The position numbers were made by a program, and so were the translations under genes. Of a DNA stretch of 64,000 nucleotides, positions 25,310-38,650 are shown in pieces. Source of the stretch: Chytridium lagenaria (lineage: Eukaryota; Chytridiomycota; Chytridiomycetes; Chytridiales; Chytridiaceae); contig JAHLKC010000018.1 of the NCBI GenBank assembly GCA_025449115.1, forward strand, positions 350,279 through 414,278. The letters are read 5' to 3'. Position 1 is the stretch's first letter. The number at the start of each line of letters is the position of its first letter. The notes beneath the pieces are model-generated. The model ran no database searches, was not told the origin of the DNA, and saw nothing but the letters and a program-made list of their open reading frames with translations.

Positions 25310-28300
25310 TCACAAGTTGCTGTTCTTGCCAGTTGGCCCCAAAAACGATCTAAACGCTTCAAAAGCGCCCCTCACAAGAGTTTTAGCACCCCCAACAACA
25401 GGCAAACTCCGCACCGACCCGTCATCTGCGTCATCATCGTCATAGCCTTCATGTCTCAACTGTTTCACGTACCCCGCCGTCGGATACCGTCGGCGGTTAC
25501 TCCCATTCCTAGCCACATCAACCACTTCATCTTGTTCTACTGTTTTAGTCCGATCAAGACTTCCCCAGAAAACGGCGACGACGTCACACGTCCGGAATCG
25601 TAGCTATTGGATGAAACAGAACCTCCTACAACGATACCGTCGTTGCAATCATCAACTCTTTCATCCAGCAAATCGTAATCAGAAACGTCGCCGTCTTTCT
25701 TGTATTCATCGATGGAAGTGACAGTGTCCCTCTTTCTTGGGAGAATACTAAAGGCGGAGACGGGAGAGGTTGTGGAAACAGATGATGAAAAGTCTGACGG
25801 TTTTTGTGGGTAGTGTCTTCTATGGCATATTTCCGCGCTGAACGTGAAAGGGAGCGGTGATCGCGGAATGGGTTGTAGGATAGGTCTTTGCTTTCCGTCT
25901 AAAATAATAAATAAAGCATATAAAAACACAAGTATAGTGAGCTGAAAATCAAGCAAAGCAAAAAAAGAAATGATTAATCAGAGTAATAATCTAACTTACC
26001 GGTCCCACAGGAAGTTTCGAAAGACGGCGGAGGCTGTAGCATTTTCTTCTCCTCCGCCCGATGAACATTCCCAGCACTCGCTGGAAAATGTCCAGGGAGA
26101 GAATCTTTTACAGCCACATCCTCCAGCGCCTCCATTCGCTTCTCCTCCTTCTCTTCCTTTACGTTCTTCTCTTTCCCATCGAACGGATTCCTTCTAAACC
26201 GATGTCGCCCTCTCTCCTCCCTCCTTTCTGTCGCATCCCCACTCCTAGCCACCATCTTCTCAAAATCGCCATCACTTTCCCCCCTAATAGCCGCCGCCAC
26301 AACCGCAATTGGCACAGTCGGGGGCGGCAACAAAGTATCCCCATTCACCACCGTCGAGACCCGTCGTTCCGGTACATCCTTATGTCGATGCCTATGGGGA
26401 TGAGCTTTCACCTCCCTTGAAACAGGCATCTCAAAACTCTCGCGTCCATCTTCAACGTCTCTGCTTGCTTCAAAGGAGTCGTCGGTATCATCTCCATCGC
26501 GGTTACGTTGCTTCTTGCGGCCTCGACGCCGTTGGCCTACTAGGAGACCGAGAGATGCGTCGTAGATTTGGGCGAACCCTGCGCGGAAACCAAAAGCGGG
26601 GCGGGTGGATGTTTGGTCAGTCTCCGTAAGTGGATTGGAGCGTTGGGGTTTAAAGTTGTCATGAGGGAGTCCACTCATTGCCTCGAAATCATGAATACTG
26701 GGGGCTCAGATTAAGATCATCGTTGGAGACCGATTTCTTGGGACCTCGAGAAGGTTCCCATGCATTTTTAGCGGGTTGGTCAGGACGTACTCTAGGAAAC
26801 CGAAACAACGATCCTGCATAATCGTGATGCGACGATAGGCCTTTATCAACATCGTTGAGAGGGAGACGAGTTTCCGTAGGTGGTTCTGACTTTGGTCGAC
26901 GCGGTTGGACTTCCCGTCCACTTGGTGTAGTCTGAGAATACGGCACTCGTGATAATGAAGACGACGGTGGTCCGCTATCCCCTCCACTTGATCCATCCCT
27001 TATCCGTGTGGTTTGAGAAAACGGATTCTGTGTTGGTGAACGTGACGGTGCCAACGTTGCAGAATGAATCGGTGAAGATACAGACGATGCTATCGATGAC
27101 GATGATTCAGATGAGGACGACGAAGAAGAGCCTTGATTAGTCATCTCAGTAGCAGGTGTAATCAAAATCCTGGCGTTGATAGAGATGGGATGTGGTGAAA
27201 AAGACCTTTTCTCAGATCTCATCTGGTCATTCACCTTACTACGTTCATCCATCTCTACAAATTGCGCCGCTGTAGCCGTCGCGGCAGCTGTTGCATCAGC
27301 CATCAACCGCTCCACTGTCTGTTGCCGTTGTCGCTGAGCGTCATCGTTGTCACGTTGCAAAGCTTCAGGTTGAGGAGCCTGGTCTTTCGAAGGCCTCGAT
27401 CCTTGCCACCCAGAATCAACCTGTATCATCCCAGCATCTCCCACACCAAGCTTTATACTCTTGGACGCCAACGCTCCAGCCCTATACCCAACACCCACGT
27501 CTTGACGTTGTCGCGACGGGCTGGTATCACTCGACCGCGTCGGTAGTCGTCCCATCTCTTCAACGTAACCACTACTCGACGACGATGCCGTGTTTCCCTG
27601 CTGTTTATTCGGTTGCACCCCATGACGAGGTGATTTGTCCTGCAAGAACGCAAATTTGCCCCCACTATACCCTAACGCTCCTTCATTCGACCTTCCCGCA
27701 ACCCTCTTAAGCCCGTGCTTCGTCTTAGTAGCAGCTCCACCAGTCTCAAGATCCAGCACCCGCCTCCGATCATGTCTGACAGGTTCATACGGATCCTCCT
27801 CATCCGGTACCCTATCATCCCCATCAGACGACACCTCACTCCCTGAACTATATTCCTCCTCACCCATTCCCTCCCCAGTCTCCTTCCCATCCAGAAGCAA
27901 AGGCTTACTCGACTCTATTGCCTCCTCCTCTTCAGCCACCATCGCGCCAACGGGTTCAGTAGCACCCCACCCGGCTGTCGCCCATATACTCCATCCGGCA
28001 ATAGCATTTGCGAGGGGATGCAGAGCAGCGGCGGCGACTGAGAACGCGTTGGAACCTTGATGACGGGTATAATGACGGCTTTTACGGCTTCGTGGAGCTG
28101 TTTGAGAGTGAGTGAGACGGGAGATTTCGAGACGACCAATGCCTTCACGACCTAATGCGAGGTTGACGGGAACGAGAGGGGTCTGACGGGATGGTTGAGG
28201 CCACAGATCGAGGGGATCAAGAGGGGGTTGCGGGTTTGTTTGGGATATGGGAGAAGTCAGTGACGTCGGGGAGGTGGGAGAGATGGTGTCGATGGCTGGG

Positions 28301-30016
28301 AGAATGGTATTCATGGGTTGAGCGGGGGAGTCAAAAGGATTTGCTTCAACTATGATATCCAAGTTGGAAGGTTCTTGAGCTGCGACTAGCGCTGCACGAG
28401 GAGATGGTGTTGATAAGTGCGCGTTACCAAAGGGAGTGACGCCAGGTGATCTGAATGGGTTGCCATTATCGTTGATCCATTTTCCGCGATCCGGTGAGTC
28501 CAGCAACAGCTTTGCAGCACTTTCTTCTTCAAATGATGACGATTTGTAGTCTTGAGGTGTTGTAGATGGTGATGGCAACGATTGCGGAATAGAGGCTGGA
28601 GTAGCGACAAATCGTGGAAGGTTGAGAACTTGGCGTTTAAGTTCAGCTAAAGGAAGACGCATGGCAGGATCCAACGAAAAAAGCTCGACCGCAAGACGGC
28701 GAAAAAACTCTGGTGAGAGGTTAAACTGACTACGCAAAATATCTGGATTGGAGCCGATGAATTGGCTGAAAATGGGGTCTGTAGGAGTGGCTTCATACCA
28801 CTGCAAAGGAAAAGCATTAGGTCGGGGCAAAAAAAATTCAAAAAAAAATTAAGAGAAATGCTTACAGGGTTTTTTACTGAAAAGTAGGTTAAGAAGAATG
28901 ACACTAAGCGCCCAAATATCTGATGCAGCAGCAGAATATCCCCTCGCTTCCATCTGCTGACGCGCATGCCTCAGGAGCAAGGTATCTGGCGGACCCACAC
29001 CCCATCTCACGTGACCATGTATCCCTCGTCACAAGTCCAAAGTCTGTCAACTTGATCGTCATGGTGGCAAGATCCACAAGACAATTCTCCGGTTTTATAT
29101 CCCGATGGTAATACCCTTATCTACAGTTAGTTCAAACTTAGACAAAAAAGATTCTTTAACCTAAAACTTACCTCTAGAATGACAATGCGCGAGACCTTCG
29201 CAGAGCTGCCCAAACATGCTACGGACAATGTGTTCCGGAAACCCGCCGTTCTGCATCACCGCTTCGAAAAGATCTTTTTTTTTCTCTTTTATTAGCATAG
29301 AACATTAACAAAACAAAAGAAAAGGTTCTTACCGAGCTCACAGAACTCCATGACAATTAAAAGCCATTCTTCATCATCATCAACAACCCGCAATAGCTTC
29401 ACGACGTTGGGGTGTCCATTTTAAAGCTTCCAATGCCTGCGCCTCTCGCCTTTGTGTGTTAAGTTTCGACACGTCCAGACCTTGTTTCCGTACACACTTG
29501 ACGGCGCAATTGGTTTGGCTGACTGAGTCAAAGGCAAGGTAGACATGGGCAAAAGAGCCTAAAGAATTGTTTAAGACACATACAGAGTTGAATGGGCCAG
29601 ACCTTGCCCACGAAATCTAAAAGTCGTATTCTGCCACCATCGATGGTTTCTCCGATGGGGAAAGGTGGAGGGGGAAGGGAAGAGTTTTGTCTGACAGGGC
29701 GGTTGGGTGGTCTCTTCTTTGACGTTGGTTGCGTCTGGGGTTGTGAGTCGTCCTGTGCATGCGGAGCTGATGTCGGTGGCGGAGCGGAAGGGCTGGTGAT
29801 GTGATTTGGAGGCGTTTGCAATGATATCTTTTCCTGTTCGTGATGATGGATATGGTGGTGCTGCTGATGATGGTGATTGTGTTGCTGAAGAGGTCCTTGT
29901 AAGTGATGGTGTGTAGGATGCTGGTGGTGATGGTCATGTATCCATTGTTGTTGAGGGCGATCATGTTGAATTTGAGGCGGAGGCGGACGATGAAACGGAA
30001 GTGGATGTTGCTCCAT
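25310..30016 (-). CDS. Ran1/Ksp1-like fungal Ser/Thr kinase with long disordered tail
   Basis: The N-terminus is His/Gln/Pro-rich (HHHQQHHHIHHHEQ), followed by the kinase domain: GGRIRLLDFVGKG, SFAHVYLAFDSVSQTNCAVK, HPNVVKLLRVVDDDEEWLLI, VMEFCELDLFEAVMQNGGFP, GYYHRDIKPENCLVDL, IKLTDFGLVT, GCGSARYLAPEC, then SDIWALSVILLNLLFSKNPW. YHRDIKPEN with GCGSARYLAPEC is typical of the fungal Ran1(Pat1)/Ksp1/Sks1 group, which links nutrients to meiosis or filamentous growth. The ~900-residue tail is Ser/Pro/Gln-rich. The frame closes at 26689 and reopens 10 bp later. A second break near 25558 is repaired by one missing base (SGES-LDRTKTVEQDEVV). Treated as one gene, ending GPTGKNSNL; two genes are less likely. 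Confidence 0.8.
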
Positions 30017-30744
30017 GGCTTACGGCGGATGTACCAATGACGACGGTGGAGATACGGCAAGTGCAGGGTACCCCTGAACGTCCTCCTAAGTATGGAGCCC
30101 TTTGTTCTTCAAATATTTTTTGGGAGCCCTTAATAACTAATCATGACTTGTGGATCACGTTGGTCCTTTCGGCGGAGATTCTTTTTTGGTGAGCAATGGC
30201 GACGGCGGTGCTTACTCGGTAGCGTTGAGCGCATAGCTAAAATAGAAGATTGAAGCCGTTTCGACCGCAGGCAATTAGGCAATTAGGCAATGATCGTATG
30301 AAAGTTTTAGGGTCGTTGTTATCACTTTAAAACGCCATTTCACATTTTGGACTGCAGATATATCTGGAACGAGATACCATTTATATACGATACATATTTA
30401 CTTTACTGCATTTACGTGAATTTGTATCGTGCTTCAAAGACTGACGCGACTGTTTCGAGAGAAAAACTCTTCTGATCAGGGATCATTCCAGAATTTTATT
30501 AAAAAATTGCGAAACCAGATCAAAGAGCCAGGCTCACACAGATTAGTGGTATTTTCACAAAGAAGGATAGTCAAACCAAACAAGTAAAAAAATAATATCG
30601 AGATGCCTACTATAACAATTACGAAATATGACGATATAGAAAAGGAGTACACATAAAAAAAATAAAAAAAATCAAACATCAACGCTCTCCTCCTCAGCAT
30701 TCGCCAACAATCCCCTGGTCTCCTCAAGGCTACCTCCAGAAAAC
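30017..30744. other. Intergenic stretch
   Basis: Upstream region of the Ran1-like kinase gene and downstream region of the next minus-strand gene. GGCAATTAGGCAATTAGGCA at ~30267 is a short tandem repeat. Nothing else is recognised. Confidence 0.4.
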
Positions 30745-32072
30745 CTAATTTTTAACATTTTTGCCCCCCCAAACCCTCACAATACCCACCAAACCCACAA
30801 CCAAAAACATCAATACTAGGAAGGCTAATAGCACGAGAGGCGTCACCCTCGGAACATACTGCAATCTATAACTAGATCTCCATGGAACGTTTTCGTTTTC
30901 ATTCAACCGAACAGAAACGAGTCGTGTTGGAGTAAACAAGTGGAGGGGGTGTAAGCACGTTCGGTAGCGTTCACAGACGGTATCAGCGGTCGAGAGATCA
31001 ATTATTGAGTGATTGCCGCTAGGATTCAAAATCAGCATCTATGTTGAATATATAAATGAGATACCTTGCTGTGATGGTCCAATCGAACGAAGCCCTCTTC
31101 TTTGAATGAGAATGCACTACAAATGAGTAAATCATATTTGATCCAATGGTGTCCATGACGCTCGTGTAGGTGGTGATCTTGTTGCTTGCAATGTAATCGG
31201 TGACGTTGAGAGGAGGCAAGGGAGATTGGTTCGGTGCACGTGAAAAGTATAGCATCAAGCTATACCCGAGCGACGGTGTCACGTTAAAGTTAAAGGTAAC
31301 CTTTATATATTAAAGGCAATATGGGTAAATATTTTATCAAGAATTGAGGTGGTTGTAAAAGCTTACATCGGATGTGGGATGAATGGAGAATTCAGTCCTG
31401 TATGTGTATTGGTCTCTCTGCAACTTTGTTGAGTAATTAAATGGAGAATCGATGGTGGAAGGCTCAGAATCGAAAAAGGCTACGACGCTGGTGGGACCGT
31501 TTCGCGAGTCGTATAGAGATACTTCTTTGTACCAGATCCCGCTAATTGGAATGCTTTCGCGCATATTGTTAAAGTATACGTCGGAGTACTGAATGCCGGT
31601 GAACTGACCACTGAAGACGATAAAGGCGATAGTTGGGATGGTGGCGATGGTGAGGAAGGCTTTTAAGTGAAAAAATATAAATAACAACGAATTTCGATAT
31701 GGACTACATATGTTGAAGCGAAATGATAGCACTAACCAAACGTCCACAAGCATTTCCAAGCCACGCGGTTCCAATATTCAGAATCCTTTTTGGTCCATTT
31801 CAGCTTTGGGACGTAAGGTTTCATAGGAGAGAAGGTGATGGGGAGGAAAGGTTTAAGGTGCTTTGGGTTACGGGGTTGGTGAGCCATAGAGCGGTGCGGA
31901 ACTCTTGCTGCTCAGAGTTGGCGACAGGGATGGGGTCTGAAAGGATGAGTTTGAAGGGGATACCAAGAAACTTGAGCGAAAGGACGGAGACGTCGACGAC
32001 GAGGTCTTGATGAACAGGATCAGGGGACGATGAAGCAACAGGGACGTTGCTGGAGCTGCTGCTGGAAGGCAT
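30745..32072 (-). CDS. Two-TM membrane protein of unknown function
   Basis: Not recognised. Exons give MPSSSSSSNVPVASSS, a soluble part (VHQDLVVDVSVLSLKFLGIP; KPYVPKLKWTKKDSEYWNRV), then a membrane segment (AFLTIATIPTIAFIVFSGQF). A ~230-residue ectodomain follows with sequons (NYST, NVTD), for example PISGIWYKEVSLYDSRNGPT and NFNVTPSLGYSLMLYF. A second membrane segment (VTPLVLLAFLVLMFLVVGLV) precedes a short basic tail, GGKNVKN. TM-ectodomain-TM resembles the layout of APD-type membrane RING proteins, but no RING is present, so no function is assigned. Start ATG 32070-32072; stop 30745-30747. Four or five introns are present. Confidence 0.6.
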
Positions 32073-33774
32073 ATTATTTTTTATATAACAAATGTGAGAT
32101 GAGGAGAAGGGATGGGGAGGGATGGATGCCCACTATTTATTTATTTATGTATAAAAGAGCTGCTGCAATATTGGTGGTGCTCTTACGTGGCCTAATCTCT
32201 GAGCCTCATGCTGAACTCCTATAGTCGGACCTTCGTGAGTGGACGTACCCGTACACGGACACAAGAATACCCGCCTCTTTATACATAGTATAATGCGCTT
32301 GGGCGTAGGTGTGCAAAATGTCTCGATCTGGCTTTGTTTGGATGTTGGTGTGCAAAATGTCTCAGTTTGGCCAACACTTGCAAAATGGCTTGAACGTCAA
32401 CAAATTTGTGCCCTGATAGCCCTTAATATTACCTAAACCCCAGTGACCCAGTACACGAAAACCTCCCCCTGTGAAGATTTTGAGAAAAGCTAAATATAAT
32501 ATCCCGACCTATTAGGTGATGCCAAGTGGATCGAGCTGACCTCAACTTAAATTGAATCGACGCGAAAAACAAAAAAAGTCCACAAATTAGGCGTGCTCCA
32601 AAGTCTACCAGCCGAAGATCGTTTACGGCTGTGGTTTTCATTCCTATACCACGATCAGCTTTGCATTCGAGGGTGGTGAATATGGTGGTGAGAGAGGTTT
32701 CAAATCCGTTGATGCTCCTCCACTCAGGAGATTGGATTTGTCCGAGAATACGGATAAATACCATGACCAGCTTTGAAGTTTGCAATGTTTGATAATGCAG
32801 TTGACATTAGCCTGTTTTTTCAACTGGAAGGGTGGGAGGTTTTGTGTGGGCTCACATAGTTTATTGTTGGAAACCATTATCTTGCAGAGTTTGTTGATGC
32901 CGTGAGAGGATACCGGTTTGAAGGATGGTGATGAGCTAACTTTGATTTATGCATGCCTGCTTTCATGTGCCGAGTACGACTTGAAAGTCTAATTGGGCAT
33001 CCTCATTTGTCATGACGTCTTCCTCTCATGTCGAGTACGATATATTTTGAAGAAGTAATGAACCTGCAGGTAAGCACGCATCCTAAGAATTAACCATATT
33101 TGAAAATTAATGACATACACATCACATAGGTATTGACCGTAAGGCGCATATATAAATAAGTGTCTTTTGTTTCGTGGCCGGATGCGCGTTTGAAAGACTG
33201 CAAACGTTTCCGTGGGTGTAGATATATGAAATTGAACAGAAATGCGTTATCACAGTACTTGCAGCTGGTGACTGACGTACTGGACAAATGAGGATCTGAA
33301 ATATAATAAAGATAAGCAGATTTATTGCAATGGGTTATTCCATAAATACTTTTTCTTGTCGAATGTAGGGCACCATCCAATAGTGATGGTCGATCCATAG
33401 ATAAAATGTCACTCCATTGCCACTACCTCTTCCCTCTGGCACAATCCTGACGTCAATGGCAGCATCATATCAAGAAATAAATAGACGACATAGCAATTTT
33501 CTGGTAATCACGAATACGATCGGATATGCTCTTGAAAGTGATTCAAGACGTGGTGTACGTTTTGCGATTGCAGGTGAAGTGGGATTCTTGATGACGATGG
33601 GGACCGTTTTTGAGAACCTATTCACATGAAGTTCAACGGCTGCGGTCTACGAGGTGAGTCGGTCATGTAATCATTTAATTAAGCTTTGCGATATCACACG
33701 GGGATGGATGGATGGTTTGTTCTGCTGAATCCATTTCTAATGAAACAGCAATCTCGAGTGTGAAAAAATTTTAG
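32073..33774. other. Intergenic region, 1.7 kb
   Basis: No supported gene. A short near-duplicate GGTGTGCAAAATGTCTC occurs at ~32309 and ~32348. Weak minus frames at 32429-32877 and 33090-33398, and a plus frame at 33417-33629, show no family features. Confidence 0.45.
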
Positions 33775-36700
33775 ATGGCGTTGTTGGTGTCAGCAGAACG
33801 CCGGACGCTGAGGTACCTTGCGCATCTGCAGTCCCCAAACCCTTCCTCATCCTCAAACGGTGGTCCTACAGGCGAAAAGGGAAATAGTGGAGCATCCGGA
33901 TCAGCTTCAGCAGGAGGTGGTGGAGGAGGAGGGGGAATAACAACGGAGAGCAAGGAACGAGGGGCAGCCACGGGATCCACATTCTCTCTCAATAACCTCC
34001 ACCAACACACTCCAGCCTCTCCATCTATCGAACTCGTTGAGGAAGATATACGTCTAGAAGGATTCCAGCTATATCTTCGACCCGATTGGTTGTCGGACAG
34101 AGAACGGCTGTTTAAAACCTACGCAGTGGTGACGGATGATAACGAGAACGTGGTGTTGGCGTCGGTCGCCAAGTTTGGGGCTTCAACGATGGCGAATCCT
34201 TCCGGAAAGGATGCATCAGTCTCACATGGATATGATTTGCGGATCCGCAAGGCGTTTGGCAAGTTTGATGCTGACGGCCTGAGACCTTTGCAGACCCGGC
34301 ATGGGATCCTCATGGTGCTCAAGCAACAGGCAGGTAGTAAAGATGGGAGTGGAAAGCGTACCGGGAGTATGGAAGCGGGTAACGCAACCGGGGTGGGTTC
34401 TCCGACTCATGGTGGGATGTCAACGGCGTTGCTGGTACCTGATGGAAACTATGACGCACACGTTGATAGGATAAAGTTAATTCTCAACCTCGTTCGTCTG
34501 GGGGCTGGAGATCGATTTTCTGGTGATTTAGGTCCCCAACAGAGATTGAGACGGAGAAGTTTTACCTAATTACTGGAATCAAAGAGAACCCATCTATTCA
34601 TCTTGAAAAGGCCATCACACGCCTCATCACCATCACCCAGCGCTGTCTTGGTCTTCTCGGTCTTCTTACATCGGAAGACCAACGCTCTGGCTCCCCTTCA
34701 ATTCGCGATGGATTTGCTTGCACTCGCACCCTAGATGCAATGCAAGAGTTTTTTCACGAGTTCGGCCCGTTTGAAAACTATTCCTCACCCTCTGACGAAG
34801 ACGCTCATCTCGACCCTACTCTCATCACTCTTCTATTTCAAACTGTTTGGTCACTTCGCAGCAAGCTTGATACCCTTGGTTTTCACCCTCCAAAAGATAT
34901 GTCTGGCTGGGATATCGACGGATATGAGAAAACCATCAAGCATTTTCAAAAGACACAGAATCTTCCCGTAACTCGCGTCCTTGATGAAGTGACACGTACA
35001 AAGATTGATAGGATGTTCAGAGAGATGACGGAGAAGGACCAGAGGGGTGGGGTACTGGGATCCGGTAGGAGCTGTGTCGACGTCGTTTCAAGCCATCCGA
35101 ACGAGAATTGAAGATTTGATACCAGGGTCAGCTGCGCAGAGACAGTGGGACCTTTTAAAGGTGGCGGATAGTGCTGGTGCTGGAAGTGGAGGTACGAGGC
35201 TGGGACAAAGAGCGTTGAGGAAGAAAGGATACGGTAATGGAGGAGAAGAATTTGGACTTTTTTATGCAAGTGGCGGAGGTGGTGGCGAGTGGGGTTGCCA
35301 CTGCTGCTGCTACGACTGCTGGGGGCACTGGGGGAGCTGCCAATGGGAAAGGGGAGGAGAAGACAGAGAGGCAGCGGGGAAGGAAGCGGGGAGCGGAGAG
35401 AAAGAAAAGTGGGTCGGGCCTCAACGGGCAAAGTAGCACTAGCCTAGGAATGGACTTGGTTATGGCATCAGCCAATAATGTAGTGGATCCAGCCAGCAAT
35501 AACCAGAACGTACAGCAGCTGCCTACCACTTCGATCACATCCACCCCATCGACTGCTGCTGCAGATCATGGACACCGATCATTGCGAGGCATGGGTTTAT
35601 CGCGATCACCTCAGCGTCGTAAGCGTTCCGACCCAACTCCCGGAGTATTTCACACATCAACCGGAGCTCTTGCCGTAGATGATGCTGGAAAGTTTACTGG
35701 TATTCAAGCCTCTGCATCTACGACTCTCGAGGATGACTTGGAGGCAAGCAGCCTTGCGCAGAGGATGCACATAGGCAACGCGTTGCACGCGTCTCCGAGG
35801 AGAAAATCCCTTGCCGCTGTTTTTGGACACATTGAGCGGGGTTCCAATGAGGCGATGTTGACACCTCCTAACCCTTCCGAGTCCCAGCCTGCTTCGGGAT
35901 CATCAACACCACAACTCCCCTCGCCAACTCACCCCTCTAGTGCGATGAACACTTCTCAAAGCGTGACCGCAACTCCAAGCTCTTCTGCTACTCCCTACGC
36001 TGCTCCACCCTACCCAGGTTTCTATAAAAACACACTAGACACTACTTCGCCTGACCAGTCCATCCTCACTGGTGACCCCTCTCCATCTTCTCGTGCTACA
36101 AAACGCACGCCAGCACCCGCCCGTATGCTGAAAGGGCTAGCTTCATCTACATCTCGCACGTTAGGTGGGATTGTGGAGAAGGGTAAAAACGTCGGCAAAG
36201 GCATGATGCGTCTTGTTACTACCGATACACCGCAGCAGGGTGGACCTACGTCACCTGTTTCGCCGACAACTGCAGCTGCGCTCGCTATGGCGGGGTCAGT
36301 GTCTACGCAGGGGCCGATGATGACCACTGGGTTGCCACCGTCCATGGGACCTCCGATTTTGAAGATGAGAGTGAAGGGCGGGGAGGGATCTACGACAGAT
36401 GGTGCGGTATTTACGTCGTCTGTGTCAGGCGGTGTGACATTGCCAGTGTCTCCAACGGGGTCAACCCCGATAAATGCGTTTGGAATAGCGAGAGGGAAGA
36501 GTTCGGTTTTGTTGCAAAAACGTGGATCGATGGCGGTGGGCTCGTCGTCGTTTGGGGTTGGTGGCAAGAATGGCCCCCCTTCGCTTAGTCTTGTGGATTT
36601 GACGATGCGGCGGGGAGACGGGTCGAAGGGGTCTGGGAGTCGTGGAAATATGGCAACGTTGGATGATGCCGATGGGATTGTGAGGGAGTCCCCTCACCCG

Positions 36701-37537
36701 CTGTCTGATGAAGATGCGAGTGAGTTTGGGACGGTACAGAGATCAGGGAGGAGGAGGACGAGGGCGTCAGGGGCGGAATCTGCGTTGTATAGGAGAGCCA
36801 AGTCGTTAGATTTAAGCGACATGTATTTGGATCACTTGCATGATGTCGTGAGGTCTAGCCCAGAACCACACGATCAGAATGAGACGATAACCAGGAAGAG
36901 AAGTCGGGAGGCACCTTTGCCAAACGGTGTCTCTTTTTCAACTGAAGAAGGTGGTAGTGGAGGCGTTGACGCTGCGATCCCACGGTCTAGAGAATCTGAT
37001 GAATCCACTGCTACAGACCTTTTGACAGGTATCTCGACGCTGGCACCCACACCTCCTCCTCCCTCCTCCTCGCATGTGTTTGATATCCTCCCTATTTCAC
37101 AAATCCGAACTATCTCCGACCTCCTTTCTGAATATGAACTTCTCCAATCCAACGTTGGCCTCCACGCCATTCTCTCTTCCCCATGCGGCCTCACCATCCT
37201 GAACCTCATGGATACGTTAAAACTTCTTGTCACCAAACTCCTCAGTGCCGAAGACACTGCTGGTGACACCACCACGCAACTCCGCGCTCTTCACTGGCGG
37301 TTAGATGCTGCGATGCGTGAACGTGAAGCTGTGCTGCATCGACTTGAAAAATCAGCGGCGGCGCTGATTTTAGCGCAGAGGAGCGCGTTGGGGAGGGTGG
37401 AGACTTTGGGGAATGCTACGATGAAGGCAAGGTATGGGGTTGCGGTGCTAGAGAGTCGTGTGGAGGAGGCTGAGGAGAGCTGTGGGGCATTTTTGGAGAG
37501 GATGAGGATAGCGGAGGTGAAAGTTTTGGGGAAGTGA
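33775..37537 (+). CDS. STB6-like protein (putative Sin3-binding, fungal)
   Basis: The product begins MALLVSAERRTLRYLAHLQS and soon shows IELVEEDIRLEGFQLYLRPD, LFKTYAVVTDDNENVVLASV and KAFGKFDADGLRPLQTRHG, then KFYLITGIKENPSIHLEKAI and LTSEDQRSG. A peptidoglycan-binding-like fold follows (GWDIDGYEKTIKHFQKTQNL). This order matches fungal STB6/STB2-like proteins, identified in yeast as Sin3 binders. A long Ser/Thr/Pro-rich region follows. The protein ends in a predicted coiled coil (QLRALHWRLDAAMREREAVL; ARYGVAVLESRVEEAEESC). Frames change at 34531-34540 (one C missing), ~35045 (one G extra) and ~35228 (one base extra). ATG 33775 follows a TTTTAG, so an upstream exon is possible. Confidence 0.7.
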
Positions 37538-37907
37538 TGTTTTCGTAGAATTAATCATTTTTGTAGAATATCATCTTTATTATAATGTACATGTATATTG
37601 TTGTAATGAAGCTTTTACCTAAGTGGGGCAGACTTTTGCTGGCGATGGACACGACTCAGCCGGTTATCAACTCGGGGTAAATGTATTTTAAAAACATGGA
37701 TCAAAGAAAATCATCTATAGCGCATCTCCCACAAGTCTCCTTTCTCATCTGCTCCACTGTGTCCATCAAAATTTGGCGCACATCCGCCGCGAATCCAGCA
37801 GTGGAGATTAATGTTGAAGTGGATGTCAAAACTTCGACAGTGTTGGGGTCGATGTGGATGAAGCAGGCGGGCCTGCATATCCAAATAAGTTATACATAAA
37901 TAGTTTT
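37538..37907. other. Intergenic stretch
   Basis: Convergent 3' region after the STB6-like gene. Nothing recognised. Confidence 0.4.
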
Positions 37908-38650
37908 TCAAATAGTTTTAATGAGGTCAGTTATAGGAGACCAATAGACTCTACAGCTGACACTTATAAAGAGGCCCGACAAAAATAAGGTGCAAATTAT
38001 TACATGTTTAAAGTGTGAGCTTAAGAAGGAAATTGGGCTAGAAGGCAGAAAATTAAGGGTTGACGAGCAAGCAAATGATGGCACAAGCAAAGAGTAGTTT
38101 CCACAAGGCCAAAGAAGAGCTCTTGATCTGGCGAGAGCCGTTCGACGTTTTGAGGAGGAAAGTGAGGGCGGTGTTCCTTCGATCGTCGGATATAATAAAG
38201 GAAGTGCACGCTTGGTCGCCGCGGCGAAAGGGAGGAGCTGCCGTATCTCGGTAACAATATCAGCACGAAGAGTGCTGTTGCTGGTATCAGCACCATACCC
38301 AGTCCAACGGTGAATCCAGGTGGGGTTTGTAGTGGTCCCACATTCAAGACCTGTCTTGGCCTTTCCTGTCATCGTGTCGACACAGCTGAAGGCAGTCAAG
38401 TTACCGGGCCATTCTGCAGCCTGGCTTGCACCCTTCTGGCTCTTTCAAGTTAAGGAGGAGAGTGGATGTTGGTGAGAGAGGCTGAAGAGGCATGGTGGTT
38501 GCTAATAGGAGAAAGTGATGTTGGGTTGGATGAGATGGTGAAAGTTGGGGATATTGGGTGAAGGCAGAGGATGAAAGGCCAGGATAGGATGGATAGGGAT
38601 GGGATGGATACGGATGCGATGGGATGCGATGAGTTGGGACTGTCAATTAT
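37908..38650 (-). CDS. Possible small membrane or secreted protein
   Basis: Weak call. One minus frame encodes NLTAFSCVDTMTGKAKTGLE, then TNPTWIHRWTGYGADTSNST, which is extracellular-like with two sequons. An overlapping frame encodes a membrane helix, FTVGLGMVLIPATALFVLIL, followed by SPRRPS. A one-base slip would join them into a small ectodomain-TM protein. The upstream end is low-complexity (HPYPSHPYPSYPG), from the GGATRGGATG repeat at 38580-38635. No signal peptide is visible in frame. No family recognised. Confidence 0.3.
38580..38636 (+). repeat. GGATRGGATG short tandem repeat
   Basis: Irregular array of GGATAGGATG, GATAGGGATG and GGATGCGATG units. Confidence 0.7.

Noticed and set aside
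32429..32877. Two overlapping minus frames
   Set aside because: No splice model, start or family resemblance joins them.
33417..33629. 70-codon plus frame upstream of the STB6-like gene
   Set aside because: No family resemblance and no clean splice into the next exon.
36022..36567. 181-codon minus frame within the STB6-like gene
   Set aside because: Antisense shadow of a long, well-supported plus-strand coding region.
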